Source of the DNA: Leuctra nigra
Lineage: Eukaryota > Arthropoda > Insecta > Plecoptera > Leuctridae
Direction of reading: 5' to 3'
DNA length: 64,000 nucleotides
Assembly (NCBI GenBank): GCA_934045905.1
Contig: OW203765.1
Span: forward strand, 26,687,151 to 26,751,150
The notes under the pieces are model-generated. The model worked only from the letters and a program-made list of their open reading frames with translations, did not search any database and was not told the DNA's origin. Made by a program: the position numbers and the translations under genes. Shown here piece by piece: positions 31,225 through 43,800 of the stretch; positions within the stretch are counted from its first letter, which is position 1; the number at the start of each line of letters is the position of its first letter.

Positions 31225-34200
31225 CTGGGCTCGAGCTCGCAGATGTGTCCGTACAATACTGTGCACGGATCATCCCAAAGTGTGTTGGACCAATGATAGT
31301 TGAGACAGTCGTCAGTACCAAGGTTATTCGGTTGACCTCCAGCCCAACCCAACCAGCCAGCATCTTCCAGGCTGCCACCTGGTGACAATAATTAAAACAT
31401 TGATTTTTCCCCAAAAAATTATTGAATAATTTGGTTAATAAGAGATAGATAGATTAATAGGGTTTAACGGCGCGTCAACGGCGAGGTTATATTGCGCACA
31501 TTAATTTGTTTACTTTAAACTTTGTTGAATTAAGGACATGGGGAGGGGGTTGACCTAACGGGCCCGATCCGGGGGAGTCCAGCACTGGTGGGAAGGCCAG
31601 ACCGGAATGGGGACGGACCGGGGGGTGTGAGGATTCGGGCCGGCAGAACCCGATTTCAGGGGAATCACCATCTCGAGGGGGGAGGCCGGCCCGATGGGAA
31701 CCGCAAATTCAAGGGAGGACATGGTTAGGCCAAACCTGGCTGCTCTTTGTCTGGACCTCACCACTGACCTGTCCGGCATGGGTAGCCCTTACACATGAGC
31801 ATATGCTCGCCGGCGTAGCTGCAATGGATCATTGGCCAACACAAACCCCACCACCGCGATAAGGTGGCAGCCGTCGGGGGGGGGGGGGGGGGGGGGGGAA
31901 GTAAATAAGATACTGAGTATGAATGAAGATAAAGAACATGCAGTACACTCTTTTCAATAGAGGAATTGCCCATTTTAGACACTAAATTATCAAGCGAGCG
32001 TAGCGAGCGTCTCCACTGGAAACTTATGGCTCGAATCTCTGTTTTTTTTTTGTGTGTGTGTATTTGTGCATTTGGCGTCTCCTGCCAAACGAAGTAATGG
32101 ATCAGGCCAATTTTTTCACACAACTTAAATTACTATTTTCGTTATGGTCAAAATGATTTTCAGCAAGTTCGCTCCATTGGTTGCATCGGAAACTTGATGT
32201 GTAGTTATAGTTATCTTGGCAATGGGGATGAAGGAAACTCTGTGTATATAACTGCAATAGTTTGACCGATCATCGCCAAATTTTGCAAGGTCATGTGTAC
32301 CAGCATTATAAGTGATTTTTTACAAATCTGTAATGAGCTTCAAGAGTAATAGACATTTTACTGACATTTGTATACTTAATTTAAAACGGCCTATAGCCAC
32401 ACCACCATTTGACCTATCAAACTCATATTTTGCATGGTCGTTCAGACCAACATTGTCTCTTATTTTACAAATTTTCAGCCCTTCCAGTCAAGAACATAGA
32501 TGCACTTATTGACAGTTTTAATAACTGTCAGAAATGACATTTCAAAACAGAAATTCCACTGCATTCTGGGTTGCTCTATGTAGCAAAGCAAAGTTTATAG
32601 ATGGGCTATTATCAATATCAATTTAAGACAGATTCTTTTATTAGTGTATCATATTGCAATACATAATGTAGTCAAATTGTAATGTAGGTATTTCATATAC
32701 ATAGGTATATGTAAACCTTATCTAAAATAATTTATTTTACGATATGGATTGTGTTTCACAGTTATGAAAACAACGTTTTGACTAGATAGCATCATATTTT
32801 ACACATTTCCAGCCCAATCGGTCAAGAATTTACAGACTTATTGCTGTTTTAAGTGTTTGAATATCTGTCCAAAGAGATTGATGGAAAAATATCAGTACAA
32901 TAATCTGCTATTTAATTGATCCAGAGTGTTTATGAAAAGTTGCTAGGAAAATTGGTAATAAATAATGTATAGTTAGTTAGCTTTGATTAATTGGATCGTA
33001 CTATGATTGGCGATGTCGTGCGTGTCGGTGCTCGCTCATCAGCGCGTTACACCGAGCGTTTTCCTAATTTAAAATATAACAACAACTCAAATAGGTAGAA
33101 AATCTGAATAATATTATAATCAGGTCAAATTAGTCAATTGGCCGATTACCGAAAATCTAATTTTTCTAATAAACGAATACCTACCTTCTGCAATCTTACA
33201 CTCTTTGACATATTAAACCAAATATGGCATAGCTATTCCTTAAGAACAGTGCATAAATCGTATGTTTTACATTTTTTTGTCTGAGGCTTAACGTCGCACT
33301 GTTCTGCAGCGAGGCTAATGGCGACGGATGAATGATTATGATGATGATTGGGAGATGATGGTGAAGAGTAGGTTAGGATGGAAGGTGGGAAGGAGGCGGT
33401 CGTGGCCTATTAGTAGGGTACCTTCCCAGCATTTGCCTGTCGACTGAGGGAAAACCACGAAAATACGCCAGTCAGGAAGGACGGCCGCGGGAATCGAACC
33501 CCGACCTCCCGAATACAAGTTCAGAGCGTTAACCACTCAGCCAACCTGTTCAACCTGTAACACATCCAGTGAGGGAAGATATTGTTTCAGTTACCGTCAT
33601 TAATAAAGACCACCTCATATCACACGTATTAAACGTCGATGTTTCTCAAAAGACCGGGCAACGCCAGGCATCACAAGCTGGCGAACACCCGAGCAACGCC
33701 AGAGGCTAGACAAAAACAATCTCCATGAACCTACCAAGTACTGTGAAGAACTTCGTATGTGTTCCTCTCTCCTTGGCTCCGATCCAGACGTGGTTTCTGT
33801 CCAGAGAACCTGGCGCAGTTGGATTCTCCTTCAACAGCACATTCAACGCACCAGCCTCAGCAGCAGAGTTGATGACAGCCAGATGTGCGCCGTCCTTTTC
33901 ACAGTCCTGGCAACATCGCAATGTTATATTGTACATCTGACAACGTAGCATTCACTCAACATAAACCTGGCAACGTAGCATTCACTCAACATACACCTGG
34001 CAACGTATCATTCACTCAACATACACCTGGCAACGCAGCAGCCTCAGCAGCAGAGTTGATGACAGCCAGATGTGCGCCGTCCTTTTCACACACCTGGCAA
34101 CATCGCAATGTTATATGTGCACCTGGCAACGTAGCATTCACTCAGCACACACTTGGCAACAACTTGTCGACATTGCATGCATTACACATATTACAGCTTC

Positions 34201-37200
34201 GTACTTTGATTTCATTTTTAAACAAAACCAAAACTCTCTCGCTTAACCAAGTTTGGAGAAAAATAGGCAAAAATAAGCATAAAATAGATACAAAAAGCCA
34301 GGGAATCAGATTTCAATCCACGTTTTGAGAAGAAATTAAGAAATGTTTCCTTTCACGTTAAATTGTATCCCCATAAAAACACTCCGTGTAAAAATACCAG
34401 CCAAGTCTTTTCAACTATAAAAAATTGAAGAAATCTAAAAAATCAGCACTGAAAAGTAGTGATATCAAAAAATGGGCCAAGTCAAAACTTAATTTTAAAA
34501 ACCAAAATATACTTGGCGCATCGTGTATATTAATAATATACGAAGTATATGCCAAAAATCAAATGTACCTAAATATATATAATATACCTATAATGCTCTT
34601 AAAAACGATGCGCCAAGTATATTTTGGTTTTTAAAATTAAGTTTTGACTTGGCCCATATTTTGATATCACTGCTTTTAAGTGCTGATTTTTTAGATTTCT
34701 TCTATTTTTTATAGTTGAAAAGACTTGGCTGGTATTTTTACACGGAGTGTTTTTTTATGGGGATATAACAACTTTTTTTAGTTTATTTAAACAACTTGTA
34801 ACTCATATCGAAGCAACAATGACTAATTCCTTTAAAAAGATCAGCCATTTCCAATTTGGTTACTAAGAAAGTTGCGTTTGGTACCAAAATATGCTTAAAG
34901 TGATATTCCATGAAGAAAAGCGAAAGATTAGTTCCAATCGGTCCAGCAGCTTTCGAGATATGGCATCACTTCCGGTTAGAAAAATGGCGGCTGAAATCAC
35001 TGCCACCTAGAATTTATTTATATAAATGTTTATTGCATCATGATAAGCCTTCTGAATAAGTAGTTAATGTGGTAAGAGGTGATTAATTGCTGGTTCTAAA
35101 TTTTTATGACGTCATTTCCGGTTTCAGTAACAGTACATTTATTTTTAGACTTATTAGACTTTAGATTCATTTTCATACATATGACCGTCCGAATCGTTTG
35201 ACGCTAGTTTCGTTCCGATTGGCTTAGTTGGTTTCGAGATATGACGTCACTTCCGGTTTCAAAATGGCGGCTTCTGGTTGGTTTTATAAAAAGGCACCTC
35301 AGACGCCAAAAGTGCACATGTAGTAAAAATTTCAGATTGATCGGTTTAGCAGTTTAGGCTGTGGCGGTGATAGCGGTGTTTCCTGATATCATCTGAAGAA
35401 GAAGAAGATGAAAGTGATGTAATTTCACGATTTTCAAGTCCTTTTAGCTCGAAAATGGTATAACCTATTGTTGGCTCACTTGGAATATTTAGTGGGGTGG
35501 ACCATAGCTCCAAATTAAAATATTTCTCAACAATGTGAGATTTCCCATTTTTGAGATCCAGTAGGCCGAAAGTGCTATGTTGTTGCTTACAGTAAAACTG
35601 TTTGGTCTGCTCCTCAGTTTATTAGGCATTTACGGTATGTTGAGTGGGTGTAAGTGTACAGTACGACTTGGCTGGGTGGAGCGACCGCTCCACTAGATTT
35701 GAAAGATGGAGAAATAATAACTGTAATTGCATATTGCATCTATAATTTATAAATTATCAAGTTACCCCTCACACCAAATTCAAATCCACTAAACCAATAT
35801 CCACTATCCACTTAGTCCAAATCCACTTGAACTTCAAAATTTAATTTTGAATTGCCTTGACTATCTTCAAATAGAGCTATTACAATCATAAGCCAATTGT
35901 ATTTCAGAGCTTCATTCAAAACAATATTTCATTGGTTAGGCTGGGTTCCCATACTTGGCATCGAATTCGCTTCCGGCTCGCTTCGCTTTCGCAAAATGGC
36001 TACCTTTTAACATAGGAAATCGTCCATGTTTACATTCGCATGTTCGCGTGTTTCGGTTTCGTTAAAGTTGAGCCAATTCTAACTTTGACGAAACCGAAAC
36101 GAAACCGAAACACGCGAACATGGGAATGTAAACATGGACAATTTCTATGCTAAAAGGTAGCCATTTTGCGAAAGCGAAGCGAACCGGAGCGAATTCGATG
36201 CGAAGTATGGGAACCCAGCTTTAGAATTTCAAATTGTCCAACTTGAATTGCAATGAACTTTATTGGTTGTAGTAATATTGGCTGTTGTGGTAATCCATTA
36301 ACCCTAGGGAAAGGGAGATTAGCCCTTTAATTGGACCTTGTATAATCAGTTCGTGAAGTTTCAAATTCATCGTGTCTACGGGTGTATACTTACTATACGA
36401 GCAGCGTCCCAAGTTGAACCAATCTGAGTCACTTTGTAAGAATTGTGTCCTGGGACCTGTTTGTAGCCAACTTGAGGGCCCTGTCCTTGGATGGGTTGTC
36501 CGCCTTGGATGGGTTGTCCGCCTTGTAATTGTTGTCCGAATTGGAAAGGTTGTCTTACTTGAAATGGTTGTACGCCTTGGAAGGGTTGTCCGACTTGAAA
36601 GGGTTGTACGCCTTGGAAGGGTTGTCCAACTTGAAAGGGTTGTACGCCTTGGAAGGGTTGTCCAACTTGAAAGGGTTGTACGCCTTGGAAGGGTTGTCCA
36701 ACTTGAAAGGGTTGTACGCCTTGGAAGGATTGTCCAACTTGAAAGGGTTGTACGCCTTGGAAGGGTTGTCCAACTTGGCCGCCCATACGGAAGTTGTGGC
36801 CCCCTGTTGGTAAATTTTGTTGTGATAGTGCAGCTCTTCATAATATAGTAGATTGGTCATCATCCGTCCCTTTTGATATTTCAGCAGAAAGCAAAGGGTT
36901 GCTTATCACAATTGCCTCCATTGCAGAGGAAAGATTTCCTGGCATTCGTTGTTCTGTTGATAAGAGTATTGTCAACTAATGTAGGTGTAAGTGTAGAATG
37001 AAGTGATAAAGAAGTTAATGGTTATTTCAAAGATTGAATTATGTATAAATTATAATGTACAAATGTACAAATGCAACAAAAAATTAATCAAACGGCAGAA
37101 TTGGAGTAATAGCCTGGGGCTCTATTCACAAAGAAATATTATCTCTCAATAATAGTGAGGGATGTAAGCACAAAAATAGTGCAAAATGTTATACTAATTT

Positions 37201-40179
37201 TTCCTTGAGGAGTCTTATAGGAAATTTTCCGCTCTCCCATAATTTCGATATCCTCAAAAAATCGGGCGGCCATTTTGGGCCCCAGGGCTGTCCAAAGTGC
37301 CAAAAAGTGTGTATTTCAGTGAAATTATTAAACTTTTGTAAATTTATTGTTTTTGAGTAATAAACAATGTGTCAGGAACGTACGATAAAAAAATAAAATT
37401 TCTAAGTCTAACTAAAGTTGTATTTATTTAAGAAATTAAAGATGTCGGCGAGTAAGCTCTAAAATGACCGCCATTTTCAGGGAATTCGTGTTTCAAGGTT
37501 GCAGTTGCTTATGTATGTTCATATTATGGACATTTAACTTAAAAATCGATGGATCACGAAATTAACCCTTTGGGGGGTGGGGGGTGGAGACCTCAAGGTT
37601 TCGATGTGTGTAAAATAATCCATAGTAGATAGAGACTAATAATTTCTTGCACACACTAATAAAACTGTGCTCTGTTCGAAAAAAATCACGAGATCCCAAA
37701 ATTATGCCGCCATCTTCGATGAGACGCGTTTATATTTCGTTATTTTGCGCACAGCAGTTGAAAAATGATGATAAATTTGCTACTTTGCTCATCCCTTGTT
37801 CACTGCAAAGGTATCGTGTCACCGCCTCCTGAACTAAAATTACATGTTAAAATCCCTATCTTGGGACGTTTTATCAACACACAAATGAAGTTTTAGGGAG
37901 AACGGTTGGAGATACAGAGAATATGCAAATTACAAATGTCTTTATTATAATTAGGGCTATATTTTATGTCAAATAAACTTTTTCGTATTGTATAAAGAAC
38001 GTACTGAAATTTATGAAAAAAGAAATATAAGCTCTTTTTATCCAAGATGGCGGCATTATTTTGAGTTCTCGTATTTTTTTTTGAAGAGAGTACATTTTCT
38101 TTATTATGTGCATGGAACCATTTTTATCTAGCTAGTGTGGCCTATTGTATACACATTGAAACCTTTAGGGCTCCACCCCCCACCCCCCAAAGGGTTAATT
38201 TCGTGACCCATAGATTTTTAAGTTCAAAGTCCATAATATGAACCTACATAAGCAATTGCAACCTTGAAACACGAATTCCCTGAAAATGGCGGCCATTTTA
38301 GAGCTTACTCGCCGACATCTTTAATTTCTTGAATAAATACAACTTTGGTTAGACTTAGAATTTTTATTTTTTTATCGTACGTTCTTGACACATCGTTTAT
38401 TATACAAGAACAATTAATTTACAAAAGTTTTATAATTTCACTGAAATACACACTTTTTGGCACTTTGGACAGCCCTGGGGCCCAAAATGGCCGCCCGATT
38501 TTTTGAGGATATCGAAATTATGAAAGAGCGGAAAATTTCCTATACGACTGCCAAAGGAAAAATTAGTATCACATTTTGCACTATTTTTCCAAATGTATGT
38601 GCTAGCAGCCCTCACTATAAGTACTATCTTTTATATTTTATTTCATTTTACATTGTGTTTTTGCTATTAAATTCAACAAAAAATACGTAATGAGCAGATA
38701 ATTCTTCTCGTGAGTCCAGCCCCTGGTCTCTGAGTCAGTCTATTCACGTACACAGTGGCCGGTCCCGGACCGTAGTGTCCCTGTCCCCGACCGATGATAC
38801 CCGGTCCCGGACCCGATTTAAATTCAATTTTGGCCGCATCATACTATTGTAATTCTACTCCCTAGAGTAGTCGACATCTAGTGGAGCGGTCGCTCCACCC
38901 AGCCAAGTCGTACTATACACTCACACTCACTCAACATACCGTAAAATCCTAATAAACTGAGGAGCAGACCAAACACTTTTACTGTAAGCAACAACATAGC
39001 ATTTTCGGCCTACTGGATCTCAAAATTGGGAAATCTCACATTGTTGCGAAATATCTTAATTTTGAGCTATGGCCCACAACATCACTTGTACCTAATTTTG
39101 GAACTATACGTTATGCCGTTTGCGAGCTGGGGGGCCATGAAAACAGTGAAATTACACCACTTTGATCTTTAGATGATGATGATGATGATGATGATTCAGA
39201 GGGTCAGGAAACACCGCAATCACCGCCACAGCCTAAACGGCAAAACCGATCGATCTGAAATTTTTACCACATGTGCACTTTTGGCGTCTGAGGTGCCTTT
39301 TTATAAAACCAACCGGTAGCCGCCATTTTGAAACCGGAAGTGCAGTAATATCTCATAAACGGATGAACCGATTGGGACGAAATTAGCGCCAAACGATTCG
39401 GACAATAATCTATATAAAATATCAATAGTCGAAATAGACATGCACTATTACCGAAACCGGAAATGACGTCATAAAGATGCCAAATCTGACTAAAATCATC
39501 TCTCATAACAATATCTACATTTTCAGAAGGCTTATTATGTTTCATAACATTAATAGATACAAATTTTAGGTGGCAGTGATGTCATCCGCCATTTTGAAAA
39601 CCGGAAGTGATGTCATAACTCGAGAACGTCTGGACCGATTGGAACGAAACTTTCGCTATACTTCATAGCATATTATTTATAGCATACACAGTAACAAGCA
39701 CAACTTCTTAGCAACCAAGTCACACAGGCATATTTTTTAAAGGAATTATAGTCGTTAGTGCCACAATATATATGTTTGAAGTTGTAAGAATGAACTGAAA
39801 AAAGGAGTGATATCCCCATAAAAAAACACTCCGTGTAAAAATACCAGCCAAATCTCTTACTCTAAAAAAACAGAAGAAATCTAAAAATTCAGCACTGAAA
39901 AGTAGTGATATCAAAAAAATTGCCAAGTCAAAACTTTTCAAAAAATACTTGGCGCATCGTTTTTTTAGTGCATTATAGATTAATTATGTATAGATGAGTT
40001 TATTTGATTAACGGCCTACTTCTATACTATTTATATGCTCGATGCGCCAAGTATTTTACTTACATGGATTCCAGCCAGGGCCCGGACCGAACGTGCCAGT
40101 TCCCGGACCGAAGGTGCCAGTTCCCGGATTGATGGTGCCAGTTCCCGAATTGATGGTGCCAGTTCCCGGACCGCCGTTT
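31225..40179 (-). CDS. C-type lectin with PFQ-repeat linker (gene B), 5' end not found
   Basis: Exons on the minus strand: 40179-40064 (Gly/Thr/Pro-rich, GTGTINSGTGTINPG), 36803-36394 (HNFRMGGQVGQ, 36-bp repeats encoding PFQGVQPFQVGQ, then YKQVPGHNSYKVTQIGSTW), 33906-33735 (DCEKDGAHLAVINS to VLG) and 31378-31225 (GGSLEDAGWLGW, QPNN, DDC, DPC, ICELEPR). The last three have the same lengths and phases as in genes A and C except for the repeat expansion. No signal-peptide exon is visible between 40179 and gene A. The acceptor frame of the 40179 exon does not fit the phase-1 entry of its paralogues; an ATG at 40193 is in frame. Reading past the last donor gives a stop at once (AGG TGA). It may be a truncated duplicate, a pseudogene, or alternative 3' exons served by gene A's first exon. 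Confidence 0.68.
31540..31898. other. GC-rich block ending in a G23 run
   Basis: Much more GC-rich than its surroundings (GGGCCCGATCCGGGGGAG and similar), with G23 at 31876-31898. Its minus strand stays open for short stretches but I recognise no protein. It may be the 5' region of a mobile element. Confidence 0.4.
31985..33068 (-). repeat. Dispersed repeat F1, longer minus-strand copy
   Basis: Starts CAAGCGAGCGTAGCGAGCG and ends GCTCGCTCATCAGCGCGTTA, then CGTTTTCCTAAT. About 1.1 kb, with diverged interior modules. Confidence 0.65.
33343..33551 (-). mobile_element. tRNA-derived SINE
   Basis: On the minus strand: A-box TGGCTGAGTGG (33543-33533), B-box GGGTTCGATTCC, then a body with GTGGTTTTCCCTCAGTCG, AATGCTGGGAAGGTACC and GGCCACGACCGCCTCCTTCC. 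This body type is widespread in arthropods. A decayed copy is at 45435-45590. Confidence 0.75.
33907..34180 (-). repeat. 30-bp splice-site array of gene B with a captured exon fragment
   Basis: Minus-strand units GTTGCCAGGTGTATGTTGAG run into the exon acceptor at 33907. At 34093-34035 the array contains GTGTGTGAAAAGGACGGCGC and onward, the first 59 nt of the lectin exon, fused directly to another array unit. Confidence 0.85.
34369..35697 (+). mobile_element. Foldback/Helitron-like element H2
   Basis: Begins CCCCATAAAAACACTCCGTG with two inverted arms (34369-34550 and about 34590-34768). The body holds TGACGTCACTTCCGGTTTC sites. It ends in the hairpin GTGGAGCGACCGCTCCAC followed by TAGAT. Shorter loop than H1. 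Confidence 0.65.
35939..36220. mobile_element. 282-bp MITE, PIF/Harbinger-like
   Basis: Almost the whole element folds back on itself. Ends GCTGGGTTCCCATACTTGGC and GTATGGGAACCCAGC; flanked by TTA at 35936-35938 and 36221-36223, the 3-bp target type of PIF/Harbinger. Confidence 0.7.
36540..36778 (-). repeat. 36-bp coding minisatellite in gene B
   Basis: About 6-7 units encoding PFQGVQPFQVGQ in the linker exon of gene B. The period of 36 keeps the frame. Substitutions are mostly between units, and the outer units are the most diverged. Confidence 0.88.
37113..38726. mobile_element. 1.6-kb long-arm foldback element
   Basis: Arms of about 600 bp (37113-about 37735 and about 38040-38726) are inverted copies; landmarks are CGGGCGGCCATTTTGGGCCC, GGCACTTTGGACAGCCCTGG and GCCGCCATCTT. 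No transposase. It lies between gene B's linker exons. Confidence 0.75.
38755..38812 (-). pseudogene. Gly/Pro-rich exon-like fragment of gene B
   Basis: The minus strand reads GPGPGIIGRGQGHYGPGPAT, like gene A exon 3, but no convincing splice sites flank it. It is next to DNA homologous to gene A intron 3, so it may be a decayed or extra linker exon. Confidence 0.4.
38877..40057 (-). mobile_element. Foldback/Helitron-like element H3
   Basis: The 3' end on the minus strand is GTGGAGCGACCGCTCCACTAG, like H1 and H2. The 5' foldback has one full arm (39813-39973) and a truncated outer arm ending next to the splice donor of gene B's 40064 exon. The body carries CCGGAAGTGATGTCA-type sites. Confidence 0.6.
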
Positions 40180-40369
40180 CTAATTAGCATGAAAGAAATT
40201 GTTGAAAATATTCTTGAATCATAATTTGTAATGTCACCAATATTGTACATGATGTTCAATTTACTTTCGTGATCATACAAACTGACCCGCGCACTATTGT
40301 GACAAGTGTAAAACTATGTATATTAAACTATGTGTCCAGTTCGAGATTACCCACGATTTCACTTTTGAG

Positions 40370-40660
40370 CGATAATTGAGCGAGAGACGCATTTTGACAC
40401 TTTTAGTATGGTCACCAGCTAAACGAGACGATTATACAGGTCACACGGTTTAACCAATCAAGCTGACATTTTGCACACATATATAAGGACCAATTCTGCT
40501 GCTGGCAGACCAAAATTGTTTTGAACTCCATTCATGAATTAAAATAAAAATAAATATCCCATGATTTGTTGAAAAATCAAAATGGTCTTCAATCGATCTG
40601 ATTAAAATCAAATTTTGCTTGATCGATAAGACCAGCATTGTTCATTTTGTATTAATATTT
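40370..40660 (-). repeat. F1 family fragment
   Basis: Contains ATTGAGCGAGAGACGC and TGACATTTTGCACACATAT modules of the F1 family. It occupies most of the 670-bp gap between genes A and B. Confidence 0.5.
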
Positions 40661-40847
40661 TTTGAGTTGTTATACTTGATGTGAATATTTTTACGAAACA
40701 TACTCGATAAAATCCATAAAAATGTTATTGTAGTCATCTAAAAAATGTTAGCTCAAATTAATGAAAATGAGGTGGACTAGTATTATCATCAAGGGGTGGG
40801 GGATCATATTCCGCAATCAAATTGACTGATTGAACGGTGTGACCTGC

Positions 40848-43800
40848 TCACTGCCTAAAAAACAAAACAAATAAAAAATAGTATCGCTAATAACTAGTGG
40901 TGTTTCATTCGGACCTCACCTGGGCTCGAACTCGCAGATGTGTCCGTACAATACTGTGCACGGATCGTCCCAGATCGTATTCCACCAATGATAGTTGAGA
41001 CAGTCGTCAGTGCCAAGGTTATTCGGTTGACCTCCCTGCCACCCCAACCATCCAGCATCATCCAGACTGCCACCTGGTAACAGAGCTGCTTATTTCCACA
41101 CCTTCATTCAAGCAGACTTTAAAACGAACATAGGTACATTAGAGAATAAGTACGAAGATTTAAAAATAAAATAACCATCCATCGTTTAACCATCTCTCCA
41201 GACACTTAACGCCTGTAGGACAAAATATAACTAATATACCATTCCAAGCTATGAAATTATTTTCATTGAACAGTTCTAAAGACTCGTACAAAGCCATATT
41301 TTATTAACAATTGCATTGGTAAAATATATAAATAAAGGATTTAAAAAACTCTTCAAGGCCACGCTCACTACCCAGCCGTCTTAATAGAGGATATACCGAT
41401 TTCGGACACATAATTCTTTCATCCGCGCCTAAAACTCGAAATCGAAGAAAATAACCGACCAATGCCATTTTTTAATTGATAAAATATGTCTGTAATCCTA
41501 CGCCTTTTTGCCTTTATAACTAAATTTGGCATTTCTTTTTGACCTTGTGCAAATCGTATGCAGCCTATCCCACCGGTGGTGGCAGCAATTGTTTCACATA
41601 AGTCTTAAATGTCGAAGTTCCTCGAAATACCGGGCAACGCCGGACCGTTCATGGGCTACATATCACCCGGGCAACGCCAGAGTGACATATAGTGTTCATG
41701 AGTATAAAATCGAACTATTTTCTAAGCACTCCTAAAGAGGTTTATTCGTTCACTGATTTTCTAGACTTTCTGAACTTTTTCTGAACTTATGAACTCACCT
41801 AGCACTGTGATGAATTTCCCGTGGGTCCCTGTCTCCCGGGCTCCGATCCAGACGTGGTTTCTGTCCAGAGAACCCGTGGCAGTTGGATTCTCCTTCAACA
41901 GCACATTCAACGCAGCCGCCTCAGCAGCAGAGTTGATGACAGCCAGATGTGCGCCGTCGTTTTCACACACCTGGCAACATCGCAATGTTATATTGTAGTA
42001 CATCTGGCAACGTAGCATTCACTCATATGACGCACTGCATACTTAAAACTTGAACAATGATCGCTAAAGAATCTACCAGAATAAATCTTTGTTCAAATCT
42101 CCACAATAGACTTAGTATGTAAAGAGATAAAAACAAAAATCATTTGAACATCAGAATTAAACTTTGAATTGACTCAAATGGCTGAATTGCCATGATATTA
42201 TTATTATTTATTGTAATTTTCCCGAATTTTCCTGTAAAAACAGGATGGCTAGTGTATAGGGTGACAATGGTCCCCTCTTTAGCCGAGTACAGAGTTTCGA
42301 TTTCAAATTAGTTGCAGTGACATGATACAATATAAAGGTGCAAAGAAGGTACACAGCACAGAGTTCATAAATTGTTCAAGGCGGTAATGTTTATAAATGA
42401 TATGAATAAGAACAGAACATGAGATTTAGTGGATGGAGAACGCACACACTGTTATAATCTCCAATTAACCCTAGGGTAAGGGAGATTATGAGCTTGTAAT
42501 TAATCGTGTCTATACAGGTGTAGGGTCACATTCTAAAGAAGCCACCCAAGGGTCACTAGCTCGCATTGGCAAGCAAGCTGCAGTTCACAGATGATTGGTC
42601 TACCCTCCTGCAATAGAGAGGGATTTGATCTGCATCTTTCAAATCTGCAATAGATTTGATATGCGTTTGCAAGTATCAGCTGCTCTACTGGACTTGGAAC
42701 TGAAGCATAAAGAAGGCAGTGATGAAAATTTAGGATACATTTTTCAAATATTTCAATATTATAGAATAAAATGTCCTTCAAATTTCAATAACTTTTGAAA
42801 ATAACGACAGATTAGTCTTCAAATTGGCAAAAATACCTAAAATGATGGTCCCAATGACCATGCGAAGTTATAAGTTAATCGGTCAATAGGCACGAGTTCA
42901 AAATTTAAAAATCACATGAAACATGGTTTTAAATTTTAACCAATTAGAGGATTTGGCTGAAACTTCGTAAGATTGGGGACAATGTTAGTTGCAATGACTT
43001 TTGCAAAATTTCAAATTGATCGGTCCAACCAATCAAGAGATTTAAAAAAAAAACAATTACAGGATCTTCTTCAAAAACGATCCCAGAGACCGCAAAGATT
43101 ACGTCAAGGCAAAAAAGACACACAGACATAAGAGTAACGTGGTGACGCTCGCTACACTCGCTCAATGATATTATCTTTGCCGAAAGTTAGGCATTTGGCT
43201 TGTTTGGATTCTAGACTGCAAAGAAAAGAACATGGCTATACGTACTATGCGGGCCGCGTCCCAAGTGGATCCAATCTGAGTCACTTTGTAGGAATTGTGT
43301 CCGGGGACTTGTTTGTATCCGGCTGGCGGGCCCTGTCCTGGAGGGCCCTGTCCTGGGAAGGGTCCGGGGCCCATGCGGAGGTTGTAGTTCTGGCCCACTG
43401 GTGGTAAATCATGTAGTTAGAATAGAGAATAGAAATCGCATGGCTCTGCGTATCGTAAATCGTAAATAATTTAAATTGAATTTTAGCAGCATCATGCGAT
43501 TGTAGTTCTTCTCTCTAAACTAGTCGACGTACTAACCTGGAGGCCAGCCAGGTCCCGGACCGAAGTTACCCAGCCCAGGACCCATGTTACCCGGTCCCGG
43601 ACCCATCTGTCCCGGGGTAAAGTTGAAGTTGAAGTTTGGGTTCCCTGTAGATAAAAAAAGAACTCGATGAGAAAAGAGTGGTGGGAGAAATTAATGTTTC
43701 TTTATGGTTCCGTAAATGTACTTAGGTATTGACTGTTGAACTTTTTGAAATAGCAGCTGTCTGCTGATGGTATCGAAATGGGGACCCGTGTAACTGGATC

